Shown: positions 1 through 9,454, numbered from the stretch's first letter. The stretch: 64,000 bases of DNA from Variovorax paradoxus (GCF_030815975.1 NZ_JAUSXL010000002.1:3274501-3338500); one strand, 5' to 3'. Notes: generated by a model from the sequence alone, not told the origin. Numbers and translations: made by a program.

Positions 1-1
1 A

Positions 2-547
2 GTGCTGGTCTCGCTCGTCATCCTGTTGTTCGGGCTGCTCGGCCTGGTGGGGGTGAGCAGTCGTTCGAGCATGGCCGAAATGGAGTCCTACCAGCGGATC
101 CAGGCGCTGCAGCTCGTGCAGGACATGTCGGACCGCCTCAATGCCAACCGGAAGGTCGCCACCTGCTATTCCAATGGGGCGACCGGCGTGCAGTTGGGCA
201 CCGGCACGGGGAACACCGGGGTTGCGAGCTGCGCTGCGGGCGATGCGCAGCAACAGGCGCGGGCCGCGGCCGATCTCACGGCCTGGGACAACATGCTCAA
301 GGGGCAGGCCGAGATCCAGGCGGGCGCCAAGCTTGGCGCCATGATCGGCGCCGTCGGCTGCGTGACCCTCGACGACCCCGCCAACAACATCTACATGATC
401 GCCGTGTCGTGGCAAGGCCTCGTCAAGACGGCCGCCCCGACCCTGGCAGATGGCACCACTGCGTTTCCCTGCGGCAGCGGCGCCTACAGCGACGAAAAAA
501 TGCATCGGGTCGTCACCACCAAGGTCCGGATCGGGGCACTGTCGTGA
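2..547 (+). CDS. pilV: Type IV pilus minor pilin PilV, 5' truncated by window edge
   Basis: Minor pilin that primes assembly of the type IV pilus and helps bring PilY1 to the tip. The reading frame is already open at base 2. The first residues (LVSLVILLFGLLGLVGV) are the hydrophobic N-terminal helix of a class III signal, so the leader and its Gly-Phe cleavage site lie just outside the window, and the apparent GTG start is internal. Residues such as MAEMESYQRIQALQLVQDMSDRL match the amphipathic helix that follows in PilV proteins. It is the first visible gene of pilV-pilW-pilX-pilY1, with an 11-base gap to pilW. Family assignment is from pattern and gene order. Confidence 0.88.
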   Translation: MLVSLVILLFGLLGLVGVSSRSSMAEMESYQRIQALQLVQDMSDRLNANRKVATCYSNGATGVQLGTGTGNTGVASCAAGDAQQQARAAADLTAWDNMLKGQAEIQAGAKLGAMIGAVGCVTLDDPANNIYMIAVSWQGLVKTAAPTLADGTTAFPCGSGAYSDEKMHRVVTTKVRIGALS

Positions 548-558
548 GGAGGCGAACC

Positions 559-1614
559 ATGTTCCATTGCCGGCGAACCGGCCGCGGCTTCACGCTGGTC
601 GAGTTGATGGTGGCCATCACCCTGGGCCTGTTCCTTCTGATCGGCCTGAGCAGCCTGCTGGTGTCCACCGTGAGCTCGCGCTCGGAGCTCGACAAGTCTT
701 CGCGCCAGATCGACAACGGGCGCTACGCTTTGCAGGTGCTCAGCGAAGACCTGCAGCTGGCCGGCTTTGTCGGCGCATCTTCGAGCACGGCCTTTTCCAC
801 CTCGACCCCCGTGGGCTGCCCGGCGAGCATTGCCGACTTGGGCTATGCGGCAACGACGAGTCCCGGTACCTCCAGCGTCCCGTTGCCGGTCTACGCGCTG
901 GGCAGCGTTCCGAGTTGCCTCGACCACGTCATGTCCGGCACCGCCATGCTGGTCGTCACGCGCGTCAGCACGAATGCCGTGAACGTGGCGTCGGCTGTCA
1001 GCGGCGAGCGTTACCTGCAGATCTCCGCCTGCGCGAACGACTTGCTGCCCTTCGTGGCTGCGGCCGGCTCTTCGGCGTCGAGCTTCACGCTGAGGAAGAA
1101 GGACTGCCTGGCGGCCAATCTCGCGCCGCTGCGCAAGGTCGTGCAGCACGTGTACTTCGTGAGCACCTGCAACGTGTGCGGCACCGACACCACGCCCACG
1201 CTCAAGATGGCCGAATACCTGAACGGCGCGATGACCGTCACGCCGCTGGTGGAAGGCATCGAGAACCTGCAGTTCGACTACGGCGTCGACATGGATTCCA
1301 GTGGCTCGCCCGACTGCTACACCAGCAACCCGGGCAGCCCCCCCGCAGCGGAAGTCGCGGTGGCGGTTTGCCCGCAAACGTCGCCTGCCTACGACTGGAC
1401 GGCGGCCGCGGCCAACTGGGCCAACGTGATGGCGATCCGCATTCACTTGCTGGCGCGCAACACCGAGGCCAGCGGCGGCTGGACCGACACCAGAACCTAC
1501 GACATGGGCCTGGCCACGCCAACGGCCGGCCCGTTCAACGACCACGTCAAGCGGCACGTCTACAGCACGGTGGCCCGCCTTAACAACAGCTCGGGCCAGA
1601 GAGAAGTCCCATGA
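559..1614 (+). CDS. pilW: Type IV pilus minor pilin PilW
   Basis: Minor pilin of the pilus-initiating subcomplex, acting in the inner membrane and periplasm. The ATG at 559 follows a strong GAGGAGG ribosome site at 546-552. A short positively charged leader (MFHCRRTGRG) ends at a Gly-Phe prepilin peptidase site, followed by FTLVELMVAITLGLFLLIGL with the Glu at mature position 5. The sequence QIDNGRYALQVLSEDLQLAGF after the helix is characteristic of PilW. At 351 residues the length is normal. The stop overlaps the pilX start as ATGA, so the two are translationally coupled. A longer open frame begins at 409 but lacks a ribosome site and overlaps pilV. Confidence 0.92.
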   Translation: MFHCRRTGRGFTLVELMVAITLGLFLLIGLSSLLVSTVSSRSELDKSSRQIDNGRYALQVLSEDLQLAGFVGASSSTAFSTSTPVGCPASIADLGYAATTSPGTSSVPLPVYALGSVPSCLDHVMSGTAMLVVTRVSTNAVNVASAVSGERYLQISACANDLLPFVAAAGSSASSFTLRKKDCLAANLAPLRKVVQHVYFVSTCNVCGTDTTPTLKMAEYLNGAMTVTPLVEGIENLQFDYGVDMDSSGSPDCYTSNPGSPPAAEVAVAVCPQTSPAYDWTAAAANWANVMAIRIHLLARNTEASGGWTDTRTYDMGLATPTAGPFNDHVKRHVYSTVARLNNSSGQREVP

Positions 1615-2162
1615 ACCGTTCGAACAACGCCTGCCCGCGCGGGGGCCAATCGGGTGCGACCTTGCTGGTCTCCATGATCTTCCTGGTGGTGCTGACGCTC
1701 ATGGTCGTTTCGGCCGTCAAGGTCACCAACGTCAACACGAAGCTGGTCGGCAACATGCAGACCGAGCAAGAGGCCAATGCGGCCGCGATGCAGGCCATCG
1801 AAACGACGATCAGCAGAGACTTCACCTCGATGCCCGTGGCCAGCACCATCGCGGTGGACATCAACAACAGCGGCCAGACCGGCTCCTCCTATTCCGCCGC
1901 GGTGGCAGCGCCCGTCTGTACCGGGATCAAGCCCATCAAGCTCAGTGAACTGGATGCGAGCCTGACCAGCGACCAGCCCTGCTACGTGAGCGGCGCCTCG
2001 CAGAACACGGGCATCGCCGGCAGCAGCGCGGGCGGCAATTCGCTGTGCTCGAACTCGAACTGGGACGTCAGTGCGAGCACCACGCCGCCCGCCGGTGGCG
2101 CTGCCACGGCCCCGACTCACCAGGGCATTGCAGTGCGCGTCGCAGTGGGCGCGGCATGTTGA
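1611..2162 (+). CDS. pilX: Type IV pilus assembly protein PilX
   Basis: Minor pilin with the PilX N-terminal domain, about residues 15-65. The N-terminal stretch GGQSGATLLVSMIFLVVLTL carries the single hydrophobic helix, and the following KVTNVNTKLVGNMQTEQEA is typical of PilX. The canonical Glu5 of major pilins is not present in the helix, as is usual for PilX. It is 183 residues long and its start overlaps the pilW stop in ATGA. It sits 17 bases before pilY1, matching the conserved pilV-W-X-Y1 order. It is expected to act with PilV and PilW in priming pilus polymerisation and retraction control. Confidence 0.88.
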   Translation: MNRSNNACPRGGQSGATLLVSMIFLVVLTLMVVSAVKVTNVNTKLVGNMQTEQEANAAAMQAIETTISRDFTSMPVASTIAVDINNSGQTGSSYSAAVAAPVCTGIKPIKLSELDASLTSDQPCYVSGASQNTGIAGSSAGGNSLCSNSNWDVSASTTPPAGGAATAPTHQGIAVRVAVGAAC

Positions 2163-2179
2163 TCGAACGGGAGTTGGAC

Positions 2180-5100
2180 ATGAAGAAGCCCTCGAATTTC
2201 TGGCAGTTGGGTGCCCTGGCATTGCTTGCACTGGCAAGCGCGGGAGCGCGGGCCGACGACATCGACATCTATCAGGGCACGACCAGCGGTGGCGCCCCCA
2301 ATCTGCTGCTGCTCCTCGACAACTCGGCCGCGGCAAGTGCGAGTTCGAGCTTCACCTGCCCCGACTTGACAGTGAAGGATCCGTCGAAGAACCTGGGCTT
2401 CGAGCAATGCGGGCTGTACAGCGCCATCAAGTCCGTCGCCACGGACGCTTCCCTGAACGGCAACATTAGCCTGGGCCTGATGTATTTGCCCACCGGGGGA
2501 ACCAACGGCGGCACCTTCGTTCTGCCTGCGGCGTCGCCGGCGCCGAATTCGCTGCGGCTGATGGATGGCAACGGCTCCGACGGCAACGGTGTCAACCAGA
2601 TGCTCACGCGGGTCGCTGCACTGAGCCTTGCCAGCGACAAGAGCAACAACAACCAGACTGCCCAGGCCATGCAGGAAGCATGGGCCTTCTACCAGGGCAA
2701 GACCGGCCTATCCGGCACCGCCTACCCGGGGCTGACGAACCAGCAGGCCTGTTCCAGGAATTTCGTTCTCTACATCACGCTCGCCACCAACAATCAGAAA
2801 CCGCAGGACAGCGGCAATGTGGGTGGTTCGGCGTTGCAGACAGCCGAAGCCCTGACCGCGCTTCCCGCCCAGGTGGCGCTGCCAGCATGGAAGACGGCGG
2901 CGGGCAAGTACCAGAGCGACTACTCCGACGAGTGGGCGAACTTCATGTACACGGGGACTTCGCCCAACCTCAAGACGCCTTATCCGGCCATCACCACCTA
3001 CACCATCATCCTGAGCGACGGTAGCAACCCGGACTACGAGCAGCTCATGGTCAGCATGGCCAACCAGGGCGGCGGCGCTTACTACGTAGTGAAGCTCGGC
3101 GACGTCCAAGGACTGGCCGATGCCATCAAACGGGTGTTCACGGACGTGCAGGCCGTCAACAGCGTGTTCGCAGCGCCTGTGTTGCCGGTGAGTGCCAACA
3201 CGCAGGGCACCTACGTCAACCAGATCTACATGGGCATGTTCCGCCCCGACGGCTCCGAAAACCCGCGCTGGATGGGCAATCTCAAGCAGTACCAGTTCGG
3301 CGTGGACATCACCGATCCGACCGCGCCACAGCTGTTTCTCGCTGACGCCTCATGGGGTGACCCCAACTATTCCGAAGGCACCAACGCCAACCGGGCGTTG
3401 AGCGCAGCGGGCACCGGGTTCATCTCGCCCTCGGCGGTCAGCTTTTGGACCTCCAAGAACATCGCTTCGCTTCCTGACTCCAAGGGCGGCTTCTGGCTCA
3501 ATGCGTTCAAGGCGCAAGGCGCCGCAGACGGCTACGACTGGGCGGACGGACAGATCGTCGAAAAAGGCGGCGTCGGGCAGCAGATCCGCCTCAAGTACCT
3601 GAAAGACAGCTACCCCCAGACGTCAACGGCAAGCGCGACAACGGCGCGCAACGTTTACACATGCGTCGGCACCGGTTGCACCGCCAATGCGGCATTGAGC
3701 ACGATGCCTTTCAAGGCCGGTAACACGAACCTCACGTCAACCGCGCTTGGAATCCCGGCGTCGAGCTCTATAACGGCCGTCAACTTGATCAACTGGGCTC
3801 GGGGCGATGACACGTTCGCAGCAGGCGACTCCGCGGCAGGGACTGAGGGCAGCACCCTGCCAGATTCCAGCATCACGATCCGTGGTTCCGTGCATGGCGA
3901 CGTGCTGCACTCGCGGCCCGCGGTGATCGACTATGGCGGCACGACCGGCGTGGTGGTGTTCTACGGCGCGAATGACGGCATGTTCCGCGCCGTCAATGGC
4001 AATCAACCCAACAATCCGACCGACAAAACCAAGCCCAAGGGCAACTGCACGGTGTCGACGACGTGCGCCATCACCGTGAAGGACGCCACCGGTGCCACCG
4101 CCAGCGTGCCCCCAGGCGGCGAGCTGTGGAGCTTCGTTCCCTCGGAGTTTTACTCGGGCCTTCAGCGGCTTTACCAGAACAGCCCGGCGCTCAAGCTGGG
4201 CAACTCCTCCACGGGCACGCCGAAGACCTACTTCTTCGATGGCGCGCCGGGCGTCTACCAGAACAGCACTACAGGCAAAGCCTACCTCTTCCTGTCGGCG
4301 CGCCGCGGCGGCCGGTTGCTTTATGCACTGGACGTGAGCGATCCGGCCAACCCGAAGTTCATGTGGAAGCGCACCAATACCGATACCGGCTTTGGGGAAC
4401 TCGGGCAGACCTGGTCGCAGCCCAAGGTGGCAATGATCAAGGGCCGCACGAACCCGGTGCTGATCTTCGGTGCCGGCTACGACACCAACGAAGACGCTGA
4501 ACCGCCCGTGGCCGATACCATGGGCCGCGGGATCTTCATTGTCGACGCGGTCACCGGTGCCATGCTTTGGCAGGCCGGCCCTGGCGGTAGCGGTACGACG
4601 TGCACCGGCAACCCCTGCACGCTGGCGGGCATGAACTATGCAATTCCGGGCGACGTCACGCTGGTGGATCGCGATTTCGACGGCTACATCGATCGGCTCT
4701 ATGCGGCCGACACCGGCGGCAACATCTGGCGCGTCGATCTCCAGCCCACGGGCACCGGCGACTTGAGCACCTGGCAGGCGACGCAGTTTGCGGCGCTGGG
4801 CGGAACCGGCACGACCAAGCGCAAGTTCTTCTCCCCGCCCGACGTGGTGCTGACGAAGAACTACGACGTGGTGCTGGACATCACCGGCGACCGGGAGCAC
4901 CCGCTGCTGACCCAGAAGGCCACCAGCATCGTGAACCGCTTCTACATGCTCAAGGACACCAACGTGGGCGGCAACGCGTCCACCTGGACGCCCGTGCGCG
5001 ATGACACCAGCAGCACCGCGGACGCAGCGCCGCTCGCGCTGTTTCACGTCACTGATTCCACCCCGTACGACGGCACGCTGGGCGGGTTCTACAGGACCCT

Positions 5101-5476
5101 GAGCGGATCGGGAGAAAAGGGCGTGAATGCGCCGACCACCGTGGGCGGCACCGTCTATTTCGGCACCAATCAGCCCATCGTCCCGAGCACCACCAGCTGC
5201 CTGGCGAACCTGGGTGCTGCGCGCAGCTATGGCGTCAATTTCCTGACGGGCAGTGCGACCTCCAGGCTGCTCGACGGCGGCGGGCTGGCGCCTTCGCCGG
5301 TGTTCGGCATCGTCACGGTCAACGTCGGCGGCACGGATCGTCAGTTGCCGTTCCTGATCGGCGGCGGCGGTGGCTCCGGTGCAGACGGGAAATCGGGCCT
5401 CGGCGCCCAGAAGCCGATCATTCCGCTCAGGGCCACGCGAAAGAGAACCTACTGGTTCCGCGAAACCGATCGCTGA
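2180..5476 (+). CDS. pilY1: Type IV pilus tip/adhesin protein PilY1 (PilC family)
   Basis: Secreted pilus-tip protein of 1098 residues that promotes pilus extension and surface sensing or adhesion. The ATG at 2180 follows GGGAG at about 2169 and opens a signal peptide (MKKPSNFWQLGALALLALAS... ending ARA-DD). Residues ~35-320 form a von Willebrand A-like region. Its MIDAS-like site reads DNSAA at D47, so the usual DxSxS is degenerate. The C-terminal half (~residues 560-1060) is the PilC beta-propeller. It carries the calcium loop D830-R-D832-F-D834-G-Y-I-D838 followed by RLYAADTGGNIWRVDL, as in Pseudomonas PilY1. The stop at 5474-5476 is followed within 15 bases by a terminator, so the pilus operon ends here without the pilE seen in some relatives. 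Confidence 0.92.
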   Translation: MKKPSNFWQLGALALLALASAGARADDIDIYQGTTSGGAPNLLLLLDNSAAASASSSFTCPDLTVKDPSKNLGFEQCGLYSAIKSVATDASLNGNISLGLMYLPTGGTNGGTFVLPAASPAPNSLRLMDGNGSDGNGVNQMLTRVAALSLASDKSNNNQTAQAMQEAWAFYQGKTGLSGTAYPGLTNQQACSRNFVLYITLATNNQKPQDSGNVGGSALQTAEALTALPAQVALPAWKTAAGKYQSDYSDEWANFMYTGTSPNLKTPYPAITTYTIILSDGSNPDYEQLMVSMANQGGGAYYVVKLGDVQGLADAIKRVFTDVQAVNSVFAAPVLPVSANTQGTYVNQIYMGMFRPDGSENPRWMGNLKQYQFGVDITDPTAPQLFLADASWGDPNYSEGTNANRALSAAGTGFISPSAVSFWTSKNIASLPDSKGGFWLNAFKAQGAADGYDWADGQIVEKGGVGQQIRLKYLKDSYPQTSTASATTARNVYTCVGTGCTANAALSTMPFKAGNTNLTSTALGIPASSSITAVNLINWARGDDTFAAGDSAAGTEGSTLPDSSITIRGSVHGDVLHSRPAVIDYGGTTGVVVFYGANDGMFRAVNGNQPNNPTDKTKPKGNCTVSTTCAITVKDATGATASVPPGGELWSFVPSEFYSGLQRLYQNSPALKLGNSSTGTPKTYFFDGAPGVYQNSTTGKAYLFLSARRGGRLLYALDVSDPANPKFMWKRTNTDTGFGELGQTWSQPKVAMIKGRTNPVLIFGAGYDTNEDAEPPVADTMGRGIFIVDAVTGAMLWQAGPGGSGTTCTGNPCTLAGMNYAIPGDVTLVDRDFDGYIDRLYAADTGGNIWRVDLQPTGTGDLSTWQATQFAALGGTGTTKRKFFSPPDVVLTKNYDVVLDITGDREHPLLTQKATSIVNRFYMLKDTNVGGNASTWTPVRDDTSSTADAAPLALFHVTDSTPYDGTLGGFYRTLSGSGEKGVNAPTTVGGTVYFGTNQPIVPSTTSCLANLGAARSYGVNFLTGSATSRLLDGGGLAPSPVFGIVTVNVGGTDRQLPFLIGGGGGSGADGKSGLGAQKPIIPLRATRKRTYWFRETDR

Positions 5477-5489
5477 AAGAGGGCGAACC

Positions 5490-5517
5490 GGGGAGATTTG
5501 AATCTCCCCCGATTTGT
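5490..5517 (+). terminator. Rho-independent-like terminator after pilY1
   Basis: A perfect hairpin lies 13 bases after the pilY1 stop: arm GGGGAGAT at 5490-5497, loop TTGA, arm ATCTCCCC at 5502-5509. It is followed by the moderately T-rich CGATTTGTTG. The stem is strong but the T-tract is interrupted. Confidence 0.7.
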
Positions 5518-5626
5518 TGATGGCGTGCAGGCTGGGGGCTCCCAGGCTGCCTCGGTCAGCCGCACTCCTCGCTTCATCGTTGCTGGCTTGCCTCCAAAAA
5601 TGTAACCAGACTGTGCGGATTGTTCC

Positions 5627-7000
5627 GTGAGCCTTACATTCGTTGGATTGTCGAAAGCCGTTATGAACGAAGAGAGCCAGAAGACGCTGCAACCGACGTT
5701 CTACCTCCCGGTGTCGGGCAAATTTTTTATTGCGTTGATTGGCGCCTGCGCGTGGATGGTGTTTTCCATATGGGCCGCCGATCATTGGCTGGCCGATCTG
5801 AAAAACCAGGTCGGCACCGCCCTGGCCATTTTCCTGGTGTATGGCATTGCCATCGTGCCGGGCTTCATGAATGCGTTCTTGGCCATCAGCCTGCTGCTGG
5901 ACAGGCGGCCGCCGCATCCCGTGCTGGCGGTCTATCCGCCGATTTCCATCCTGATTGCCGCCTACAACGAAGAAGCTTCCATCGACGAGACGCTCGTCAG
6001 CATCGATCGGCAGAACTACCCTGGCGAAATCCAGGTGATCGTGATCAATGACGGATCCACGGACGGCACGTCTCTTGTCGTCGAGCGTGCGCGGGGGCGA
6101 TACCCGTGGCTGACCTTCCTGGATCTGGAAAAAAACGGGGGCAAGGCGCGTGCCCTGAACATCGGGTTCAAGGAAGTGGCGCATGACTTGGTCATCACCG
6201 TCGACGCCGACTCTTTTCTATATCGGGAAGCATTGACCAGCATCGTCGAGCGCTATCGGGCCGATCCGCCCCATACACGCGCGGTTGCGGGAAAAATCCT
6301 GGTGCGAAATTCACGGCAGAACTGGATCACGCGCTGCCAGGAATGGGATTATTTCCATGGAATTGCCGCCATCAAGCGCGTGCAATCGCTGTTTCAGGGC
6401 ACTCTGGTTGCGCAAGGCGCATTTTCCATTTACGACCGCGCTGCGCTGGTCGAGGTCGGCGGATGGCCCGAGTGCGTGGGCGAGGACATCGTGCTCACCT
6501 GGGCCCTGCTGAAAGCCGGCTACCGGGTGGGCCACTGCGAGGATGCGTGCCTGTTCACCAACGTGCCCACCACCGTCAAGCAGCTGGTCAAGCAGCGCCA
6601 GCGGTGGGCGCGCGGCATGGCGGAAGCCTTCCTCAAGCACCCGGGCATTCTCGTCAAGCCGCGGCTGTCGACGTTCTTCATCTATTGGAACCTGCTGTTC
6701 CCGTGGCTGGACCTGGCCTGCACCATCGGCTTCATTCCGGGAATCGTGCTTGCCCTTTTCGGCTATCACTGGATCGTGGGGATCATGACACTGGCGCTGA
6801 TACCGGCCACGTTCGCATTGAGCCTGCTCATGTTCAGGATCGAACGCCGGATGTTCAGGAAAACAGGCTTGGTGGTGCGAAAGAATGTCCAGGGATTCTT
6901 TGTCTACGTGCTGCTGTACAGCCTGATCCTGCAGCCCGCCAGCGTGCTCGGCTATCTCGATGAATTGTTCAGGAAGCCCAAGGCCTGGGGAACCAAATGA
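5627..7000 (+). CDS. Membrane-bound family 2 glycosyltransferase (PgaC/hyaluronan-synthase-like)
   Basis: Processive GT2 enzyme of up to 457 residues, predicted to polymerise a beta-linked polysaccharide at the inner membrane. Two N-terminal membrane segments (~residues 33-52 and 65-90) precede a cytosolic catalytic domain. Its motifs are DGSTDG at D142, the DAD motif at D193/D195, ED at 286-287 and QRQRW at 323-327. Two or more membrane segments follow from ~residue 355. The GTG at 5627 and an ATG at 5663 are both possible starts and neither has a strong ribosome site. The stop overlaps the next start (ATGA at 6997), coupling it to the barrel gene. Local base composition is more A/T-rich than in neighbours, which may suggest transfer. 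The sugar substrate cannot be told; poly-N-acetylglucosamine is the family precedent. Confidence 0.82.
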   Translation: MSLTFVGLSKAVMNEESQKTLQPTFYLPVSGKFFIALIGACAWMVFSIWAADHWLADLKNQVGTALAIFLVYGIAIVPGFMNAFLAISLLLDRRPPHPVLAVYPPISILIAAYNEEASIDETLVSIDRQNYPGEIQVIVINDGSTDGTSLVVERARGRYPWLTFLDLEKNGGKARALNIGFKEVAHDLVITVDADSFLYREALTSIVERYRADPPHTRAVAGKILVRNSRQNWITRCQEWDYFHGIAAIKRVQSLFQGTLVAQGAFSIYDRAALVEVGGWPECVGEDIVLTWALLKAGYRVGHCEDACLFTNVPTTVKQLVKQRQRWARGMAEAFLKHPGILVKPRLSTFFIYWNLLFPWLDLACTIGFIPGIVLALFGYHWIVGIMTLALIPATFALSLLMFRIERRMFRKTGLVVRKNVQGFFVYVLLYSLILQPASVLGYLDELFRKPKAWGTK

Positions 7001-7926
7001 CCGGGCTCTTGAAGTATCTTGCCGCGGTTCCATTGGGATGCCTGGTGCTGATCGCTCCCTGCCGGGCGGAAGGCATGGCCTTTGGCACGGAATTCTTCGT
7101 CACGGGCGACAGCGATGATTTTCAGTCGCGCCGGGTGTCGGTGGAATTCTTTCCCGCCTTTGAAAATGCCGACCGCTACCTGGGGTTCCGGCTCGGCGAC
7201 TATCAATACAGGCAGGACAACTGGCAAAGGGCCGGAAAGAAGATTTCGTTCCTGGCCCGCTCGGTCGAAACGAAGACCACCGATGGAGGCGCGATCGAGG
7301 TTGGCGCGTTCGAGCAGGGCGGGCATACGCTGCTCACGCTCGACGGCAGCTACCGCCTGTCGCCTACCAAGAGCACGGCGGTGGAGTTCCTGGTGACGCG
7401 CGACTGGGTCGAAACCCCGAAGTCGCTGGACCGCGGCATCGATTTTTCATTTGTAGGGGTGGCCGTGGATCAGGGGCTTGGAAGCCACGTGACCCTGGTC
7501 GGGCTGGCGGCGCAGCAGTATTTTTCCGACGGCAACCGGCGCGACCACGGCCGCCTGCGGCTGATCTACCAGCCGTCGCTCGACCTGGGGCTGACCCTGC
7601 AGGCGCGCTATCGAACATATCGCAGCAGCCACGAGGATGTGGACCGGGCCTATTTCAATCCGAAGAACTACAGCGAGGCGATGCTCGCGGTCGGCTGGCG
7701 GCAGCGTTTCCAGGGCTGGACCCTCGCTGTCACGGCGGGGCTCGGCACCGAGACGATCAACCACGAGTTCCGGCAGCCGACGCGATTGCTGGACGTGAAC
7801 CTGCAAAGCCCAGTGAGGGGCTCGCAGGTCTTTCGTTTTGGCGCCGGCTACAGCCGCAGCACCACTTTTTCGGGGCCCAGCTACCAGTACCGCTACCTGC
7901 GCGGGGAGTGGGTGATACTTTTCTGA
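6997..7926 (+). CDS. Outer-membrane beta-barrel protein paired with the glycosyltransferase (YaiO-like)
   Basis: 309-residue protein with a signal peptide (hydrophobic to about residue 20, then PCRA-EG). The rest is alternating, aromatic-rich strands such as YRYLRGEWVILF at the C-terminus. The terminal Phe and amphipathic strands indicate an outer-membrane beta-barrel. Its start overlaps the glycosyltransferase stop, so the two are made together. By analogy with the PgaA barrel or YaiO-type proteins next to polysaccharide synthases, it may form the export pore or an accessory barrel. There is no TPR or deacetylase domain, so this is not a complete pga system. It converges with the permease gene, whose stop is 23 bases away. 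Family assignment is tentative. Confidence 0.6.
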   Translation: MTGLLKYLAAVPLGCLVLIAPCRAEGMAFGTEFFVTGDSDDFQSRRVSVEFFPAFENADRYLGFRLGDYQYRQDNWQRAGKKISFLARSVETKTTDGGAIEVGAFEQGGHTLLTLDGSYRLSPTKSTAVEFLVTRDWVETPKSLDRGIDFSFVGVAVDQGLGSHVTLVGLAAQQYFSDGNRRDHGRLRLIYQPSLDLGLTLQARYRTYRSSHEDVDRAYFNPKNYSEAMLAVGWRQRFQGWTLAVTAGLGTETINHEFRQPTRLLDVNLQSPVRGSQVFRFGAGYSRSTTFSGPSYQYRYLRGEWVILF

Positions 7927-7948
7927 GGCCGAGGCCCCTCTTGCCCGG

Positions 7949-9307
7949 CTACTTGTCGTGATGCAGATAGCTCGCCTGCTTCGGCAGCAGCAGGCTCACC
8001 ATGAAGGCCACGCCCATCATCGCGGTCACGTACCAGTAGAAGTACGACTCGTGGCCGATCGACTTCAGGCCCAGCGCCACGTATTCGGCGCTGCCGCCGA
8101 AGATGGCATTGCCCACGGCATACGACAGGCCCACGCCCAGCGCGCGCACTTCGGGCGGGAACATCTCTGCCTTCACGATGCCGCTGATCGAGGTGTAGAA
8201 GCTCACCACCGCGAGCGCCACGGTGATCAGCACGCCGGCCATCAGCGGGCTGCCCACGCTCTGCAGGTTGCTCAGCACGGGCACGGTCATCAGCGCTCCC
8301 AGCGCGCCGAACAGCAGCATGTTGCTCCGGCGGCCGATGCGGTCCGACAGCGCGCCGAACAGCGGCTGCATGCACATGTAGATGAACAGGCAGGCGGTCA
8401 TCACGTTGCTGGCGGTCTTGATCGACATACCGGCCGAGTTCACCAGGTACTTCTGCATGTAGGTGGTGAAGGTGTAGAAGATCAGCGAGCCGCCGGCCGT
8501 GTAGCCCAGCACCACGAAGAAGGCGCGCTTGTGGTGCCTGAACAGCTCGGCGACGCTGCCGGCGCCCTTGGCGGCGCGGGTCTGGGTGCTGGCGGTCTCG
8601 GTCAGCGTGCGGCGCAGCATCAGGGCCACGATGGCGGCCACGGCGCCCAGCACGAAGGGAACGCGCCAGCCCCAGGCCCGGAGCTCGGCCTCGTCGAGCA
8701 CCTGCTGCAGCACCACCACGACCACCACGGCCAGCAGCTGGCCGCCGATCAGGGTCACGTACTGGAACGACGAGAAGAAGCCGCGCTGGCCGCGCATGGC
8801 CACTTCGCTCATGTAGGTGGCGGTGGTGCCGTACTCGCCGCCGACCGACAGGCCCTGCAGCAGGCGCGCGGCCAAAAGCAGCGCGGGCGCCCAGGCGCCG
8901 ATCTGCGCGTAGGTGGGCAGGCAGGCGATGACCAGCGAACCCACGCACATCATGACGACCGAGGTCACCATCGAGGTCTTGCGGCCCTTGCGGTCGGCCA
9001 GCCGGCCGAACAGCCAGCCGCCGATCGGGCGCATCAGGAAGCCGGCGGCGAACACGCCCGCCGTGTTCAGCAGCTGGACCGTGGGGTCTGACTTGGGAAA
9101 GAACGAGGGCGCGAAGTAGATCGCGCAGAAGGCGTAGACGTAGAAGTCGAACCACTCCACCAGGTTGCCGGACGAGGCGGCGAAGATGGCAAAGATGCGC
9201 TTGCGCTTTTCCTCGAAGGTGTAGGGCGTGGTGTTGGGAGCGTTGGCGCTGGTGGCGTCCGGACTGGAGGCACCGGCGGTGGCGCTGGCGCTGGCAATAG
9301 CGGTCAT
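7949..9307 (-). CDS. MFS permease, metabolite:H+ symporter (KgtP/ShiA-like)
   Basis: 452-residue major-facilitator permease of the MHS subfamily, importing an organic acid such as a dicarboxylate, 2-oxoglutarate or shikimate-like compound. An Ala/Ser/Thr-rich N-terminus (~35 residues) precedes 12 membrane segments. Signature stretches are [16 protein letters not shown] in TM1, [12 protein letters not shown] in loop 2-3, [13 protein letters not shown] in TM4 and LSDRIGRR in loop 8-9. The ATG at 9307 follows AAGGA. A two-component system lies directly upstream on the same strand, 147 bases away, with a palindrome in the gap. This suggests that the pair senses the substrate and induces the permease. 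Exact substrate unknown. Confidence 0.85.
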   Translation of the reverse strand: MTAIASASATAGASSPDATSANAPNTTPYTFEEKRKRIFAIFAASSGNLVEWFDFYVYAFCAIYFAPSFFPKSDPTVQLLNTAGVFAAGFLMRPIGGWLFGRLADRKGRKTSMVTSVVMMCVGSLVIACLPTYAQIGAWAPALLLAARLLQGLSVGGEYGTTATYMSEVAMRGQRGFFSSFQYVTLIGGQLLAVVVVVVLQQVLDEAELRAWGWRVPFVLGAVAAIVALMLRRTLTETASTQTRAAKGAGSVAELFRHHKRAFFVVLGYTAGGSLIFYTFTTYMQKYLVNSAGMSIKTASNVMTACLFIYMCMQPLFGALSDRIGRRSNMLLFGALGALMTVPVLSNLQSVGSPLMAGVLITVALAVVSFYTSISGIVKAEMFPPEVRALGVGLSYAVGNAIFGGSAEYVALGLKSIGHESYFYWYVTAMMGVAFMVSLLLPKQASYLHHDK

Positions 9308-9417
9308 TCGGGGGTCCTTGTCTCTGGCTGTGGCCCCCCGCGGAGCCGCGGAAAGCCGTGCCCGGGAGTCTGTCGCGCCAAGGGCGCGCCGTCGTCCGTA
9401 GCCGCCCGCCGCGCCGC

Positions 9418-9433
9418 TGCGTACGTGTACGCA
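9418..9433. promoter_or_regulatory. Inverted repeat upstream of the MFS permease
   Basis: Perfect 7-base arms TGCGTAC (9418-9424) and GTACGCA (9427-9433) separated by GT lie in the 147-bp gap between the response regulator and the permease, 111 bases before the permease start. A second small repeat, GGTA-AA-TACC, follows at 9436-9445. It is a plausible binding site for the adjacent response regulator. This is inferred from position and symmetry only. Confidence 0.45.
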
Positions 9434-9454
9434 AGGGTAAATACCTAGAAAGAG

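Noticed and set aside
3737..6184. An 815-codon minus-strand open frame opposite pilY1 and the glycosyltransferase
   Set aside because: It is the complement of two genes with strong motifs and spans their terminator. No coding signature of its own.
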